From: Phycisphaerales bacterium
Lineage (GTDB): Bacteria; Planctomycetota; Phycisphaerae; Phycisphaerales; SM1A02
Assembly (NCBI GenBank): GCA_029260575.1
Contig: JAJDDB010000035.1
Location: 248,001 to 312,000, forward strand
Direction of reading: 5' to 3'
DNA length: 64,000 nucleotides
Shown here: positions 1 through 9,781 of the stretch, piece after piece
How the letters are laid out: each line of letters begins with the position of its first letter
How positions within the stretch are numbered: position 1 is the first letter of the stretch
Program-made: the position numbers and the translations under genes
The notes under the pieces: model-generated
Seen by the model: only the letters and a program-made list of their open reading frames with translations
Told to the model about the DNA's origin: nothing
Databases searched by the model: none

Positions 1-393
1 ACCCGGGCCCGCGAACCCGTGCAGTGGAACGTCCCCGATGTCTATCTCTCGCAAGCTCTGAACTGGATTCTCCCCCGCGTGCTGCCACGTGACGGCGCAC
101 AGCACACCTATTCCTACTACTTCTTTGACATGTCTATTGCCAACCCGTCATTGCAGCGGCGCATCGATCTGTGGAAACCCGCAGACACCGGAGCCGAACA
201 GTGGCAACTCACAAGCACCGTCGGCAATAACGACAAATCCATAGTCAGCATCTATGACCCCGCAGGCCAACTCATCCGCAGAGAACATCCCGATGGCTCG
301 CGCACCGAACCCGTTGATCTCATCGAACTGCGACGCATCTGGGTTTCCAAGAACCTGCCGCTGAATGCTGAGGATCTCCAAAAACGAAAGTGA
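1..393 (+). CDS. Hypothetical protein, 5'-truncated by the window edge
   Basis: The frame is open from base 1, and a GTG at 19 is the first possible start inside the window. There is no stop upstream, so this is probably the C-terminal part of a longer protein. The visible 130 residues show no family I recognise. They are mixed alpha/beta in composition, with an aromatic stretch (YSYYFFDM) near residue 40 and a lysine-rich end. The stop lies 16 bases before the next gene's start, so the two are probably co-transcribed. No function is proposed. Confidence 0.6.
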   Translation, partial: TRAREPVQWNVPDVYLSQALNWILPRVLPRDGAQHTYSYYFFDMSIANPSLQRRIDLWKPADTGAEQWQLTSTVGNNDKSIVSIYDPAGQLIRREHPDGSRTEPVDLIELRRIWVSKNLPLNAEDLQKRK

Positions 394-409
394 GAACAAG
401 GCTTTCATC

Positions 410-1150
410 ATGATGCGAAGCATTTACGCATTGACTTTGCTGATCGCAGTTGGGTGCAGAACCCTGCCCGGCTCCGACGGTTCCGAATCGTTGGTGATAC
501 TGGAGGAATCCACCGGGACAGCAATTGCGGTCGGTGCGCTGCTCACCCATCCCGAAGAAACGGGCACACGCACGTACAGAATCTCCGGCGGCGATCATGA
601 CGACAGACTCGTACACCGCGAAACCACCCCGACCGACCAGTTCAATGCAGACTGGATAACCGTGGAATCAATCGTCACAGATGACGGCCCGATCCCGCGA
701 CGCACGGAGTACTGGTCAATCAACAGTGCGGGCGATGCAGTGCTGCACGCCACTGTCGATCACGAAGAACACGCGATGACACTGTTCAAACCGCCGCTCG
801 TGACAATGCCCGCGGAGTTGAAACCCGGCAATACGAAGACGTTCGATGCGGACGTGCGCATCGTCGAAGAAGATGACATCAAACGCCGTAAGGAAAGCGG
901 CACCGCAACGCAGGCCATTGCCTATACAGGAAGCGTGCGCATGCGCACCACCCGTGGTGAAGTCGATGCAGCGAAGATCGTGATCGAATTCGAAGCTGAC
1001 CTTGCCTTGGCGGATGCAATCGAACGAACTGTGCGCTATGTCACTGCAGAAAATGGAATCGTTGCAATACAGCGCACGCGCACAGTGAAGATTCTCGGCA
1101 TGGGCGGCACCGAACACAGCGAAACACTGCAACTCGTACGCACAAAATAG
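410..1150 (+). CDS. Putative lipoprotein of unknown function
   Basis: About 246 residues. The frame is open from 365, but the start at 410 (or the adjacent ATG at 413) gives a short lipoprotein signal, MRSIYALTLLIAVGC, with lipobox AVGC, and AAGG sits about 8 bases upstream. The rest is hydrophilic and beta-rich, with no membrane segments and no catalytic motif I recognise. It follows the truncated gene ending at 393 on the same strand and is likely exported and membrane-anchored. The function is unknown. Confidence 0.65.
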   Translation: MMRSIYALTLLIAVGCRTLPGSDGSESLVILEESTGTAIAVGALLTHPEETGTRTYRISGGDHDDRLVHRETTPTDQFNADWITVESIVTDDGPIPRRTEYWSINSAGDAVLHATVDHEEHAMTLFKPPLVTMPAELKPGNTKTFDADVRIVEEDDIKRRKESGTATQAIAYTGSVRMRTTRGEVDAAKIVIEFEADLALADAIERTVRYVTAENGIVAIQRTRTVKILGMGGTEHSETLQLVRTK

Positions 1151-1210
1151 TCCTGCGCTCCTATGCCGTGTAACAGCGCAACGTGCTCATCACTGTTGCG
1201 CACGATGCTT

Positions 1211-1738
1211 TCACCGCGGCTGAAGAATCCCCAGGTACTTCCCCCACACGCCGACGTAATTTCTGTACTCATGCGCCATCGTTGAGCAGATCTGCGCGAT
1301 GTGATGCAGATCATGCACAACCCACGCACCCAGCAGTTGCCGTGCGTTCACGCGGCCGAGTTCCGGATGCATGCCCGGCAATTCAAGCTGCGCTTCTGTC
1401 AACTTCAATGCGCGCAGATCATCGAGATTGCCCGCACGCTCAGTTGCAAACGCACCCAACAAGTCGTTGATTGACTTGCCATTGCTGCTTTCATACATCG
1501 CATAACGATCAAACGGTTCGAACGGCTGCGCATCGCCACGTTTGAGAATGATGCGCAAGCGTTTCATCCAGTCATCGCGCTCACCGTGCAACAGGTGGCC
1601 GACGACATCAAACGGACTGAACGTCTCCGGGCCGGTGTTGGAAATAATCCAGTCATTGCTCAGCCCGCCGAGCAACCCCCGCAACACCGCCGGCGTATTG
1701 GTGAGGACTTCGATCGATCGATCCACCGTGCATTGCAT
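1211..1738 (-). CDS. DinB-family protein (four-helix bundle, putative metal-dependent enzyme)
   Basis: 175 residues, the usual DinB/YfiT-like size. The N-terminal helix is followed by FDVVGHLLHGERDDW, where His near residue 48 matches the first metal ligand. The C-terminal VVHDLHHIAQI supplies the H-x3-H pair of ligands. Members of this superfamily are often thiol-dependent transferases or damage-inducible proteins of unknown substrate. The family call is clear; the reaction cannot be told. It is transcribed toward the lipoprotein at 410-1150 and lies downstream of gnd on the same strand, 171 bases away. Confidence 0.8.
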   Translation of the reverse strand: MQCTVDRSIEVLTNTPAVLRGLLGGLSNDWIISNTGPETFSPFDVVGHLLHGERDDWMKRLRIILKRGDAQPFEPFDRYAMYESSNGKSINDLLGAFATERAGNLDDLRALKLTEAQLELPGMHPELGRVNARQLLGAWVVHDLHHIAQICSTMAHEYRNYVGVWGKYLGILQPR

Positions 1739-1909
1739 CGCATCTCCTTTCGCGCATCGCGCCGCAATGGAGATCGAACGTACGTCGGAAGTGTCTCATT
1801 CTCGTCTAGCGGGCGAGTTTGCTCGCCGTTTCGGCCCGAATGTCGATTCCGACCCGCTCCAACTCCGAGCGCCAGAGCGGGGCAAGCCCCGCCGCTATAC
1901 GGCTATCCC

Positions 1910-3436
1910 TCACGCCTCCACCTGTACGCGCTGTGGCTTGGGTTGTGGCCAATCGAGATGGAAGAACCGTTCGCGCGGCTGATCGATGCGCTCGTACGTA
2001 TGTGCTCCGAAGTAATCGCGCTGCGCCTGCAACAGACTCGCGGGCAATCTGTCGGTGCGATATCCGTCGTAATACGCCAGTGCGCTGCTGAATGCCGGAC
2101 AGGGAATCCCCACATGCGCTGCCAGTGACACCACCCGCCGCCAATTGTTTTGTTTGTCCTGAATCTGCTTCTGGAAGTACGGATCAAGCAGCAGGTTCGC
2201 CAATGCTGCATCGCGCTCGTACGCCTCGGTAATCTTCTGCAGGAACTGCGCCCGAATAATGCACCCGCCCCGCCAGATGCTTGCGACACTGCCGAAATCG
2301 AGCTTCCACTCGTACTCCTGCTGCGCTGCACGCATCAACTGGAACCCCTGCGCGTACGCACAGATCTTCGAGCAATACAGTGCATCGCGCACCGCATCGA
2401 CAAAGTCATCCGCATCATCAACCAGCGCTGCAATATCCGCATTCGGCCCCTGCAGGACTTTCGCAGCAGCAATGCGTTCATCCTTCAGTGCGCTCATCGA
2501 CCGGGCAAACACAGCCTCTGCAATGCTCACCGCAGGCACGCCCATCTCCAGCGCGTTCGCAGCCGTCCACCGTCCTGTCCCTTTTTGACCTGCCTTATCA
2601 AGAATCACATCAACAATCGGTTGGCCGGTCACCGGATCACTCTGCCGAAGTATGTCCGCAGTAATCTCAATCAGGTAACTGTCCAGTTCACCGACGTTCC
2701 ACTGCGCGAACACATCCGCCAACTTCTCGGATGACAACCCAAGCCCGCCCGCCAGTATGTGATACCCTTCACCGATCAACTGCATGTCCGCATATTCGAT
2801 GCCGTTGTGCACCATCTTGACGTAATGCCCTGCCCCGTCACTGCCCATATACGCAGTACACGGCTGACCCTCTGTCACCGGATTGCCCGGCTGGTTGCGC
2901 TCTATCGGCTTACCCGTTTTCGGATCAACCTTGGCAGCAATCGCTTCCCAGATCGGTCGCAGTGTCTGCCATGCTTTCGGATCACCGCCGGGCATCAGCG
3001 ACGGCCCGAACCGCGCACCGACTTCGCCGCCGGAGACACCTGACCCGAAGAACGTCAGCTTCCCGCGATACCCCTTCTCTCTGCGGATCGTGTCGGTCCA
3101 CAAACTGTTGCCGCCATCCACCACCAGATCGCTCGGCTGGGCGCCGGCGTCAATCAAAGCTTCACACACAGAATCAACAGCCCGGCCGGCTTTGACAAGC
3201 ATCACAATGACCCGCGGCGCTTCGATCGCAGCGACAAAATCGCGCAGCTTTTCATGCCCGTGCAGCGTGCCGGACAACGGCTCGTTGCGATGTTCATCAA
3301 GAAACTGCTCTGTCACTTCATGCGTTCGGTTGTACACCGCAACGCGATAGCCATGATCTGCCATATTCAGCGCGAGATTCTGGCCCATGACGCCAAGCCC
3401 AACGAGGCCGACGTTACAATTTGCATTGTCGTTCAT
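1910..3436 (-). CDS. gnd: 6-phosphogluconate dehydrogenase, decarboxylating
   Basis: Oxidises and decarboxylates 6-phosphogluconate to ribulose 5-phosphate with NADP in the cytosolic oxidative pentose phosphate pathway. The 508 residues begin with the Rossmann fingerprint [18 protein letters not shown] (residues about 12-29). The substrate and catalytic segment [20 protein letters not shown] follows near residue 205, with GQKGTGRW near 285 and the C-terminal [17 protein letters not shown] near 465. It is slightly longer than the usual 470-480 residues. GGGAG stands about 6 bases before the ATG. It is divergent from the glycosyltransferase gene at 3559. Confidence 0.96.
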   Translation of the reverse strand: MNDNANCNVGLVGLGVMGQNLALNMADHGYRVAVYNRTHEVTEQFLDEHRNEPLSGTLHGHEKLRDFVAAIEAPRVIVMLVKAGRAVDSVCEALIDAGAQPSDLVVDGGNSLWTDTIRREKGYRGKLTFFGSGVSGGEVGARFGPSLMPGGDPKAWQTLRPIWEAIAAKVDPKTGKPIERNQPGNPVTEGQPCTAYMGSDGAGHYVKMVHNGIEYADMQLIGEGYHILAGGLGLSSEKLADVFAQWNVGELDSYLIEITADILRQSDPVTGQPIVDVILDKAGQKGTGRWTAANALEMGVPAVSIAEAVFARSMSALKDERIAAAKVLQGPNADIAALVDDADDFVDAVRDALYCSKICAYAQGFQLMRAAQQEYEWKLDFGSVASIWRGGCIIRAQFLQKITEAYERDAALANLLLDPYFQKQIQDKQNNWRRVVSLAAHVGIPCPAFSSALAYYDGYRTDRLPASLLQAQRDYFGAHTYERIDQPRERFFHLDWPQPKPQRVQVEA

Positions 3437-3558
3437 CAGAACTCCCGATGTGCAAGAAAAAAATCAATCATCGTCAACGCACATGATCCACTGCCTGCAT
3501 GAACAGGGCAAGCGCTGCAGCACGTGTGATGGTTTTGCCCCGCGCCGCAGCGACCGCT

Positions 3559-4803
3559 ATGCTCAGATCGATGCCCAGCGAGACCTCCAACAGACCAATC
3601 CGCGTGCTGCTGTGGTCGCCAAAAGGCTCCGGCACGCATTACTATGGCCCAGGGTCATTCTTCTACCGAATGTACAGCCGAGCTGCGCCGGGGCGATTCG
3701 AAATCACACTTGCCCACACACAGCCGCTTCAACAAAAGCATGAGTTATTTGCCACACAGCATTTCATCGGCGAGGAATCGCCATATCAGCAAACGCGCCT
3801 CAAAAGCTATCTCGCGCTGCGCCGCTTCCTCAGCAATGCCCGTCGTTTCCTGGACAAGCACCACGGCGAATTTGATGTCATGCATGGCCTGTCCGGCTTC
3901 CAGGCAATCATTGAACCGGCTCAGTATGCCGAGCAGCTTGGACTACCTGCCGTCGTCTTCCTAGCGAACTATCAGCTCGACCTCTCGAACAAATCCGGCC
4001 TGCATGCACTGATGCGCCTCGGGACACGACGACTCAAAATGGCCTCACGCCTCAGTGCTGTCGTCGCAATGAGCGAGTCAATGTACGATGACCTGATCGA
4101 ACGAGGCTTTCCGCCACAACGAATCGCTCGCATCCCAATGGGTGTCGACACGCAACGTTTTAGCCCCGTCAGCAACGAAACCGATCGCAGTACGCTTTGC
4201 GCGCAACTCGGCATACCTGATAGACCAACGGTGGTCTTCGTCGGAACAGTTACACCCCGCAAACAACCGCATCTCCTTGTTGAAGCAATCGGCTTGCTTC
4301 ATCAACGCGGTGTTGAATGCCAGCTCGTCATCGCCGGCCCGTGCAATGAAGCCGATTACGTGCAACGGATCAAACAACGCCAAGAACAACTTGGCATCGA
4401 ATCGCTGATCCACTGGACTGGCTTCCTCGAAGATCCTGTGCCCATTCTGCGGGCCGCGGACATGTTCTGCCTGCCCTCGCAATCAGAAGGAATGCCTGCA
4501 GCCGTCGTTGAAGCAATGGCCTGCGGCTTACCGACACTTGCAACGAAAATTTCGGGCATTACTGATCTCATCGACGATGGCGAAAATGGACGAATTATCC
4601 TGCCTGATGCTGAACACATTGCAGATACAATCGAATCGTATTTGAACGATCCTCAAATGCTTACAGAACACGGACGACGCGCACGCAAGCGCGTAGAAAC
4701 ACGCTACAGCACAGATTTCGTGCTCGCTTCGTACGAGAAACTCTTCCGCACAGTCATAGCTGGAAAACCGGCTAGAGATTGGGAAACGTTCGAGTATCGC
4801 TGA
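3559..4803 (+). CDS. Glycosyltransferase, GT4 family (GT-B fold)
   Basis: Likely transfers a sugar from a nucleotide-sugar donor to a cell-surface glycan. The N-terminal domain opens with RVLLWSPKGSGTHYYGPG. The C-terminal donor domain has RIPMGVDTQRFSP, then VVFVGTVTPRKQPHLLVEAI, and the GT4 signature PSQSEGMPAAVVEAMACGLP with E-x7-E spacing. The frame is open from 3499. ATG at 3559 or 3571 gives a normal N-terminus, since the extra residues upstream look non-coding. It is convergent with the gene at 4825. The acceptor sugar cannot be inferred. Confidence 0.88.
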   Translation: MLRSMPSETSNRPIRVLLWSPKGSGTHYYGPGSFFYRMYSRAAPGRFEITLAHTQPLQQKHELFATQHFIGEESPYQQTRLKSYLALRRFLSNARRFLDKHHGEFDVMHGLSGFQAIIEPAQYAEQLGLPAVVFLANYQLDLSNKSGLHALMRLGTRRLKMASRLSAVVAMSESMYDDLIERGFPPQRIARIPMGVDTQRFSPVSNETDRSTLCAQLGIPDRPTVVFVGTVTPRKQPHLLVEAIGLLHQRGVECQLVIAGPCNEADYVQRIKQRQEQLGIESLIHWTGFLEDPVPILRAADMFCLPSQSEGMPAAVVEAMACGLPTLATKISGITDLIDDGENGRIILPDAEHIADTIESYLNDPQMLTEHGRRARKRVETRYSTDFVLASYEKLFRTVIAGKPARDWETFEYR

Positions 4804-4824
4804 AGCACCTTTGCGATGCAAAAA

Positions 4825-6321
4825 TTACTCCAGCGATGAATACTCACCCACAGCTTCTTCATCAAGCTGTTCCTGCGTCCACCACGGCCGCGGCGGCGCA
4901 GCACCGGTCCCCGAAGTCAAGACCATCGGTATTACGACCCGTCCTGCCCAGTACTTCTCTGCCGGCCCCGCGCGAAACGCAATCGCTTCATCGCCGGTCA
5001 CCGTCAGCGTCCACGACTCCGCATCGGTCGCCGGGTTGTACTGCTGTAACGATTGCAACAATGTAGTATTTTCGTAGGCGATCTCAAATCCATATCGTAG
5101 ATCAGCAGGCCCGCCGCCCATCCACCACAAATCCAGCCGCCGGGCAAGCTCTTCGCCGTACTTCAACTCCACCTTCACGCCAACAGCAGTATCCGCAAAC
5201 TCCGAACCTGCAGTCTCCGGAACGCGCACGTAAAACCGCACCGGCGACGACCCGGTTGTCCAATGCACAACACCCTGCCCAAACGCACGCTGCATTGCTG
5301 CATCAACCGCCGGGTCAATAACAATGCCCATGACCCCGGCCGCGTCGTCCTCAGCGGCTTCATCACTTGATGCAGTCATCCGCACCGCAACCGTCTGCTC
5401 GTCCACCACGTTCCATTGATCTTCAGGGCCACGCCGACGTTCGACTTGCACCTTCAGGTTCAATTCATTCGCTTCAAACGGCGGCACCGCCAGTGAAAAC
5501 GGCGCGTTCTGCTGAAGCACCGAACTGCTATACACCAGCGTTGAAGTTGCCCCGGAAACCTGCGGCGTAATGTGCATCCGCGCTTCGCAATCCACCGGCC
5601 ACCAATCGTCCAGCGATATGTTGACGCGCGCTTCAATGCGGCGCGGCCAGTCGCTGCGCGTCATCGCCAGCATTCTCGGTGGTATCTCCAGAAGCAGTTC
5701 ATCGAGCGAACGGGCAAAGCGCGCCGCCGGGCCGTTCAGTTCACCCGCGCCGCGCTCTGTTGCAATGTCAGTCACCAGTGTTGCTGCGAGTTGATTCGGC
5801 CACGGCCGCAGCATCTGCCCATACGTCTGCGCCCATTCATCCGACGGCGGCTCCCGCCACATATCGCCTTCCGCGCAGCGCTGCAGAACCGACAACCACT
5901 CGCCATCGGACAAGTCGTCGGCGCGCATGCGACGTTCGAGTTCGGTGACAGCTTCGCTGCCGTCTGCGATCGTCAACGGCAACGTCCAGATCAACGCCTT
6001 GGTCGGGACGACACCAACCCAGCCGCGCTGATCAATTTTCCAGTTCAGGTACACCGCCGGCCCGAGACAGATCAGCATCGCAAGCAGAGCAAGCGATTTG
6101 TGCCTGCGCGTCTTGTGAAACTGCACTTCGCGCTGCGCTGTAAAGCCGCATTCACTGCACGTCATGCCCGGCGTGTGCGACAGGTCATGCCAGCAGCGCG
6201 AACATCTGCGCTTGCCACGGGCCTGATCGCCGAACAGCGCACGCCAGGCGATGTAAATCATCACCACATACAGCAGTGCCGCGCCGAGCCACCCAAGCCA
6301 GAACAGAAGGTCACCTGTCAT
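4825..6321 (-). CDS. Hypothetical membrane protein with an N-terminal zinc ribbon
   Basis: 498 residues. The first 25 are a hydrophobic helix (LLFWLGWLGAALLYVVMIY). A four-cysteine zinc ribbon follows: CSRC, an 11-residue spacer containing WHDL, then CSEC-GF near residue 58. A second hydrophobic helix (SLALLAMLICLGPAVYLNW) is next. The remaining 400 residues are probably extracytoplasmic and beta-rich, with no known domain. The same ribbon plus membrane helix occurs at 28759-29589 and 43280-44239. This layout is frequent in planctomycete hypothetical proteins. The function is unknown. Confidence 0.72.
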   Translation of the reverse strand: MTGDLLFWLGWLGAALLYVVMIYIAWRALFGDQARGKRRCSRCWHDLSHTPGMTCSECGFTAQREVQFHKTRRHKSLALLAMLICLGPAVYLNWKIDQRGWVGVVPTKALIWTLPLTIADGSEAVTELERRMRADDLSDGEWLSVLQRCAEGDMWREPPSDEWAQTYGQMLRPWPNQLAATLVTDIATERGAGELNGPAARFARSLDELLLEIPPRMLAMTRSDWPRRIEARVNISLDDWWPVDCEARMHITPQVSGATSTLVYSSSVLQQNAPFSLAVPPFEANELNLKVQVERRRGPEDQWNVVDEQTVAVRMTASSDEAAEDDAAGVMGIVIDPAVDAAMQRAFGQGVVHWTTGSSPVRFYVRVPETAGSEFADTAVGVKVELKYGEELARRLDLWWMGGGPADLRYGFEIAYENTTLLQSLQQYNPATDAESWTLTVTGDEAIAFRAGPAEKYWAGRVVIPMVLTSGTGAAPPRPWWTQEQLDEEAVGEYSSLE

Positions 6322-6365
6322 TGCTACGCATTGTACGGCAGGACAGATGTGATGGCTGCAACCGA

Positions 6366-7097
6366 TTACACCGGTTGATGCGTTGATTGCGATTTCGCAG
6401 CGACGCCCGTTTCATCGCACCGAAGCGCGTTCGCAGCATCTGCCAGATGATCGTTGAGGCGCTGCAGATGCAGGAGAAACTGCTGTCGCGCACGATCTGT
6501 TAGGTGCGATGCCGCAAGATATTCTTCAAGAAAGCGACTGCATCCATATTGGTCGAGCATCGCGCGATCTTCCGCATACGACGTCACAGGCTTGAAGTTG
6601 CGAGCCCGCCGCCAGGGGTTTAGCGCTTTTCGAAACCCCTCGACATGCGTGACATCAATCAGCGCGAAGCCGCCCGCGTCGAGAACCAATACATTGTCCA
6701 GATGCATTGAGCGAAAGTAAATGCCGCGCTCGTGCAGCAATGCCATGAATTGCGCAAAATCGCTCAGGTGTTGCGCACCTTCAATTTCGAGAACAGTCCG
6801 TAGCGATCGACCGGGCATTTCGTCATACACGACAACGTGTCTACCGGTCTCCGCAACAGTGTATATGTCGCGCACAGCGACGGAATTGATTCCGCGCTTC
6901 GCTAACAATTCCGCTGATTTGACAAACCGCTTGGCATACGGCAGCAGCGCAGCCGTCGATGGAAACGACTTCTTTCGAAACTGCTTCCAGATCCGGCCGT
7001 CTGAATCGCGAATCGCGCGCACGAAGCTGTCATCGTCCGCAAGGATCGTGCCTGCCTCGGCAATCTGTTTCAGCTTTGTTTCACTGATCCGCAGCAT
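6366..7097 (-). CDS. Lipopolysaccharide-kinase-like protein (Kdo/WaaP/InaA group)
   Basis: About 243 residues with a small protein-kinase fold. IWKQFRKKS near residue 38 holds the ATP-binding lysine, VVVYDEMPGRSLR is the hinge, HERGIYFRSMHLDNVLV is the catalytic loop and FALIDVTHV takes the place of the DFG segment. This order matches kinases that phosphorylate heptose or Kdo in the lipopolysaccharide core. The conventional catalytic Asp of the HRD loop is replaced here by His (MHLDN), so the key Asp may be the next one. ATG at 7097 is preferred over the TTG at 7133. Neighbouring glycosyltransferase and methyltransferase genes fit a surface-glycan role. Confidence 0.7.
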   Translation of the reverse strand: MLRISETKLKQIAEAGTILADDDSFVRAIRDSDGRIWKQFRKKSFPSTAALLPYAKRFVKSAELLAKRGINSVAVRDIYTVAETGRHVVVYDEMPGRSLRTVLEIEGAQHLSDFAQFMALLHERGIYFRSMHLDNVLVLDAGGFALIDVTHVEGFRKALNPWRRARNFKPVTSYAEDRAMLDQYGCSRFLEEYLAASHLTDRARQQFLLHLQRLNDHLADAANALRCDETGVAAKSQSTHQPV

Positions 7098-7181
7098 GGA
7101 CGACCACTCACACGGACAACAGTCAGAATCCAAACGTTCTGTAACGATATCGTCAACACGCTGCCTGCGACAGTTTCGCGA

Positions 7182-7841
7182 TCAGATCCGCTCGACACGC
7201 AGATACCACTGCATTGAGATGCCAGGCCGGGTCGGGATCACCCTGGTCACGACCAGTCCCGCCTCCGCGCAACTGCTCGTAATGGTCGATAGGCGGATCG
7301 GGATACGATCGGTAGGCCTTTTTCGGGCCAATGCGCACTTCGCCCAGAACGTGGCAGCGTCATAGGCCCGGTTGCAGAAGAATGACAGCACGATCGGCCC
7401 ACGCGTGATGCGCCGCAGTTCGCACAGCGCAGCAGTCCGCACGCGCCGCTCGTGAAAGTGATGCAGGAGTCGATTGCACAGTGTCGCATCGAACTGGTCA
7501 TCATCGAAACCTGTTGTCAGCGCATCAGCAACCGCAAACGAAGCGTCGTCGTACCCAGCCAGATCTGCTGCCTGCTTCGCCTTGGCCACCATGTGCTGCG
7601 ATGCATCAGCCTCGGTCACCTTCAGGCAGAGTTCGCCTACAAGCAGTGGAAGAAACCGACCGGCGCCGCAAGGCAGGTCGAGCAGCGATCCCCGGGCCGG
7701 CACGCCCGCCAGAGCAGTGCGGATGCAGCGACACTCGCGGCGATGCGTGGCGGAATCACGATGAGCCAGCGCGTACTTGTTCGCAGCTGCTCGTGAACCG
7801 AATCGATTGGCGCTCAGATGAGCTGAGCTGGTTGTGGACAT
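7182..7841 (-). CDS. Class I SAM-dependent methyltransferase
   Basis: 219 residues from the ATG at 7841; the frame continues upstream to 7952 but that part looks untranslated, and ACAAGG lies 8 bases before 7841. Motif I is LLDLPCGAGRFLPLL, the acidic residue of motif II is in VTEADAS, and motif IV is FDATLCNRLLHHF, typical of Methyltransf_11 proteins that act on small molecules or lipids. The substrate is unknown. It precedes the kinase-like gene on the same strand by 84 bases, suggesting an operon. Confidence 0.82.
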   Translation of the reverse strand: MSTTSSAHLSANRFGSRAAANKYALAHRDSATHRRECRCIRTALAGVPARGSLLDLPCGAGRFLPLLVGELCLKVTEADASQHMVAKAKQAADLAGYDDASFAVADALTTGFDDDQFDATLCNRLLHHFHERRVRTAALCELRRITRGPIVLSFFCNRAYDAATFWAKCALARKRPTDRIPIRLSTITSSCAEAGLVVTRVIPTRPGISMQWYLRVERI

Positions 7842-8198
7842 TGACGCGCCTTGTTCTTCGTGAGGAGAGTGCGGCGGGGCATCATATAACGACTTCCTTG
7901 TCCGAAATGACCGGAAGATGACGGACGGCGAAATCTGATCCGCGTGGACCACGACGCCTCCAGATTCATTCAGGTGCGATCCCGAACGTCGCCGTCACCA
8001 CCACCGAAAGATCCTTTTCGATCGTGTTCGTGTCGCAAATGCCGTGACTGCTGACCTGAATGGAGTTCGGCCGCGTGATCTGCATTACTCCCATTTGGGT
8101 ATTGCGCACATCCAGCACCCTGCATCTGGTCCGTGCAGCGATTTCTTGAGCCTGTTGTGGCACCACGTTTCGATGGACAGCCTTCTACGGACCGTTTT
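7842..8198 (-). other. Intergenic stretch with a possible decayed coding remnant
   Basis: About 350 bases between the symporter gene and the methyltransferase, both on the minus strand. A frame of about 72 codons, closed by stops near 8187 and 7966, could encode a peptide containing VVPQQAQEIAARTRCRVLDV and ending in TATFGIAPE. It has only a GTG start and no visible ribosome binding site. It may be a gene remnant or chance. No hairpin or promoter stands out. Confidence 0.3.
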
Positions 8199-9743
8199 CT
8201 ACAAACTGCCCAGCACGCGCTGCACAATCGCAAACGCCAACCCCGTCACCAGCACAATCCCGATCAGGTTCAACCACACACCCGCTTTGCACATCTGCAG
8301 GATAGTGACGTAGCCAGAGCCGAACACAATCGCATTCGGCGGCGTCGCAACCGGCATCATGAACGCGCAGCTTGCTGCAATCGCAGCCGGCACGATCAGC
8401 AAATACGGATCAACACCCAGCCCCGGCGCGAGCGCAGCAAGAATCGGCACTAGCGTCGCTGTCGTTGCAGTGTTGCTCGTCAATTCCGTCAGGAAGATGA
8501 TTGCGGTCACCACAATCAACACCAACACAACAGCCGGTGCGCCTTCGAAAGCGACCACCTGCGCGCCGAGAAAATCCGCCACACCCTTCGCTTTCACCGC
8601 CGCCGCCAGTGACAACCCGCCGCCGAACAGAATCAGAATCCCCCACGGCAAGTTGCGGGCTGTTGCCCAGTTCATCGCAAATGTCCCGGCACGCGGCTGA
8701 ACCGGAATCAGAAACAGCGCCAGCCCGCCGATCATCGCAATCCCCGCATCACTCAAGCTGACAAACGGCTGCACATTGCCGAACGTAATCGTCTGCAAGA
8801 GCGGGCGGAACACCCACAGCAGTGCTGTGCATGTAAAGACAACAAACGTCGTCCACTCTCCCGCTTTCATCGGCCCGAGCTTCTTGAACTCCGACTCGAT
8901 CATCGCCCGGCCGCCTTCGATGTGCTTGATGCGTATCGGATACAGCACCCATGTGATCAGCGCCCATGCAATCGGCAGAAATACCAGCGTCAGCGGCAGG
9001 CCGATCATCATCCACTGCGCAAAGCTCACCTCCCGGCCGTACGTCTCGTTGATGAACTGCACAACAAATGCATTCGGCGGCGATCCAATGATCGTCGCAA
9101 TCCCGCCGATCGATGCGGCATAGGCAATGCCGAGCATCAGCGACAGCGCGAAATTGCGCCCGATAGCGCCTTCTTTCGGCAGGCCCGCTTCATCAAGCGA
9201 CGCGCCACCGGATTGATTGAGCACAAGATCCACCACACTCAGCGCGATCGGCAGCATCATCGCAGCGGTTGCTGTGTTCGACACCCACATGCTCAACACC
9301 GCAGTGACGACCATAAAGCCAGCGATCATCATCGGCGGGCGCGTGCCCACCAGCCGAAGCGTGATCAGCGCAATGCGCTTATCCAGCCCCCATCGCTGCA
9401 TTGATAGCGCCAGCAAAAAGCCACCCATGAACAGAAAAATAATGTCCGAACCGTAGGGCGACGTCGTTGCCTTAATGTCCGCCACACCCAGCAGCGGAAA
9501 CAGCGCGATCGGCAACAGCGCCGTCGCGGAAATGTCGATCGCTTCGGTCAGCCACCACACCGCCATGAGCGTCATGACCGCAAGCGTCGCGCGACCCGCA
9601 GTGTTGAACGCCACCATCTCGCCGGCCGCATCGGCATACGACGCCGGTAGCAGCGCATACACGATGACCGCAAGTACAGGTCCGCCCAGCAGGCCAATCC
9701 ACTGCGCGATGTTGCGGGACGTATTGGCACCGACTTCTGACAT
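8199..9743 (-). CDS. Sodium-coupled dicarboxylate/anion symporter, DASS (SLC13) family
   Basis: Inner-membrane carrier probably importing di- or tricarboxylates or sulfate with sodium. The 514 residues contain about a dozen hydrophobic helices. The two pseudo-symmetric Ser-Asn-Thr motifs that bind sodium and substrate are visible: MWVSNTATAAMMLPIA near residue 150 and TELTSNTATTATLVPI near 425. WWLTEAIDISATALLP near residue 65 is also typical. The length matches the family. The exact substrate cannot be read from the sequence. It is downstream of the ABC ATPase gene on the same strand, 38 bases away. Confidence 0.9.
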   Translation of the reverse strand: MSEVGANTSRNIAQWIGLLGGPVLAVIVYALLPASYADAAGEMVAFNTAGRATLAVMTLMAVWWLTEAIDISATALLPIALFPLLGVADIKATTSPYGSDIIFLFMGGFLLALSMQRWGLDKRIALITLRLVGTRPPMMIAGFMVVTAVLSMWVSNTATAAMMLPIALSVVDLVLNQSGGASLDEAGLPKEGAIGRNFALSLMLGIAYAASIGGIATIIGSPPNAFVVQFINETYGREVSFAQWMMIGLPLTLVFLPIAWALITWVLYPIRIKHIEGGRAMIESEFKKLGPMKAGEWTTFVVFTCTALLWVFRPLLQTITFGNVQPFVSLSDAGIAMIGGLALFLIPVQPRAGTFAMNWATARNLPWGILILFGGGLSLAAAVKAKGVADFLGAQVVAFEGAPAVVLVLIVVTAIIFLTELTSNTATTATLVPILAALAPGLGVDPYLLIVPAAIAASCAFMMPVATPPNAIVFGSGYVTILQMCKAGVWLNLIGIVLVTGLAFAIVQRVLGSL

Positions 9744-9781
9744 GTGCGCACTGTACCCACCAGATGGCAGCGCGTGAACGT

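Noticed and set aside
7966-8187. Short frame between the symporter and the methyltransferase gene
   Set aside because: Only a GTG start and no homology I can name; recorded as a possible remnant, not as a gene.
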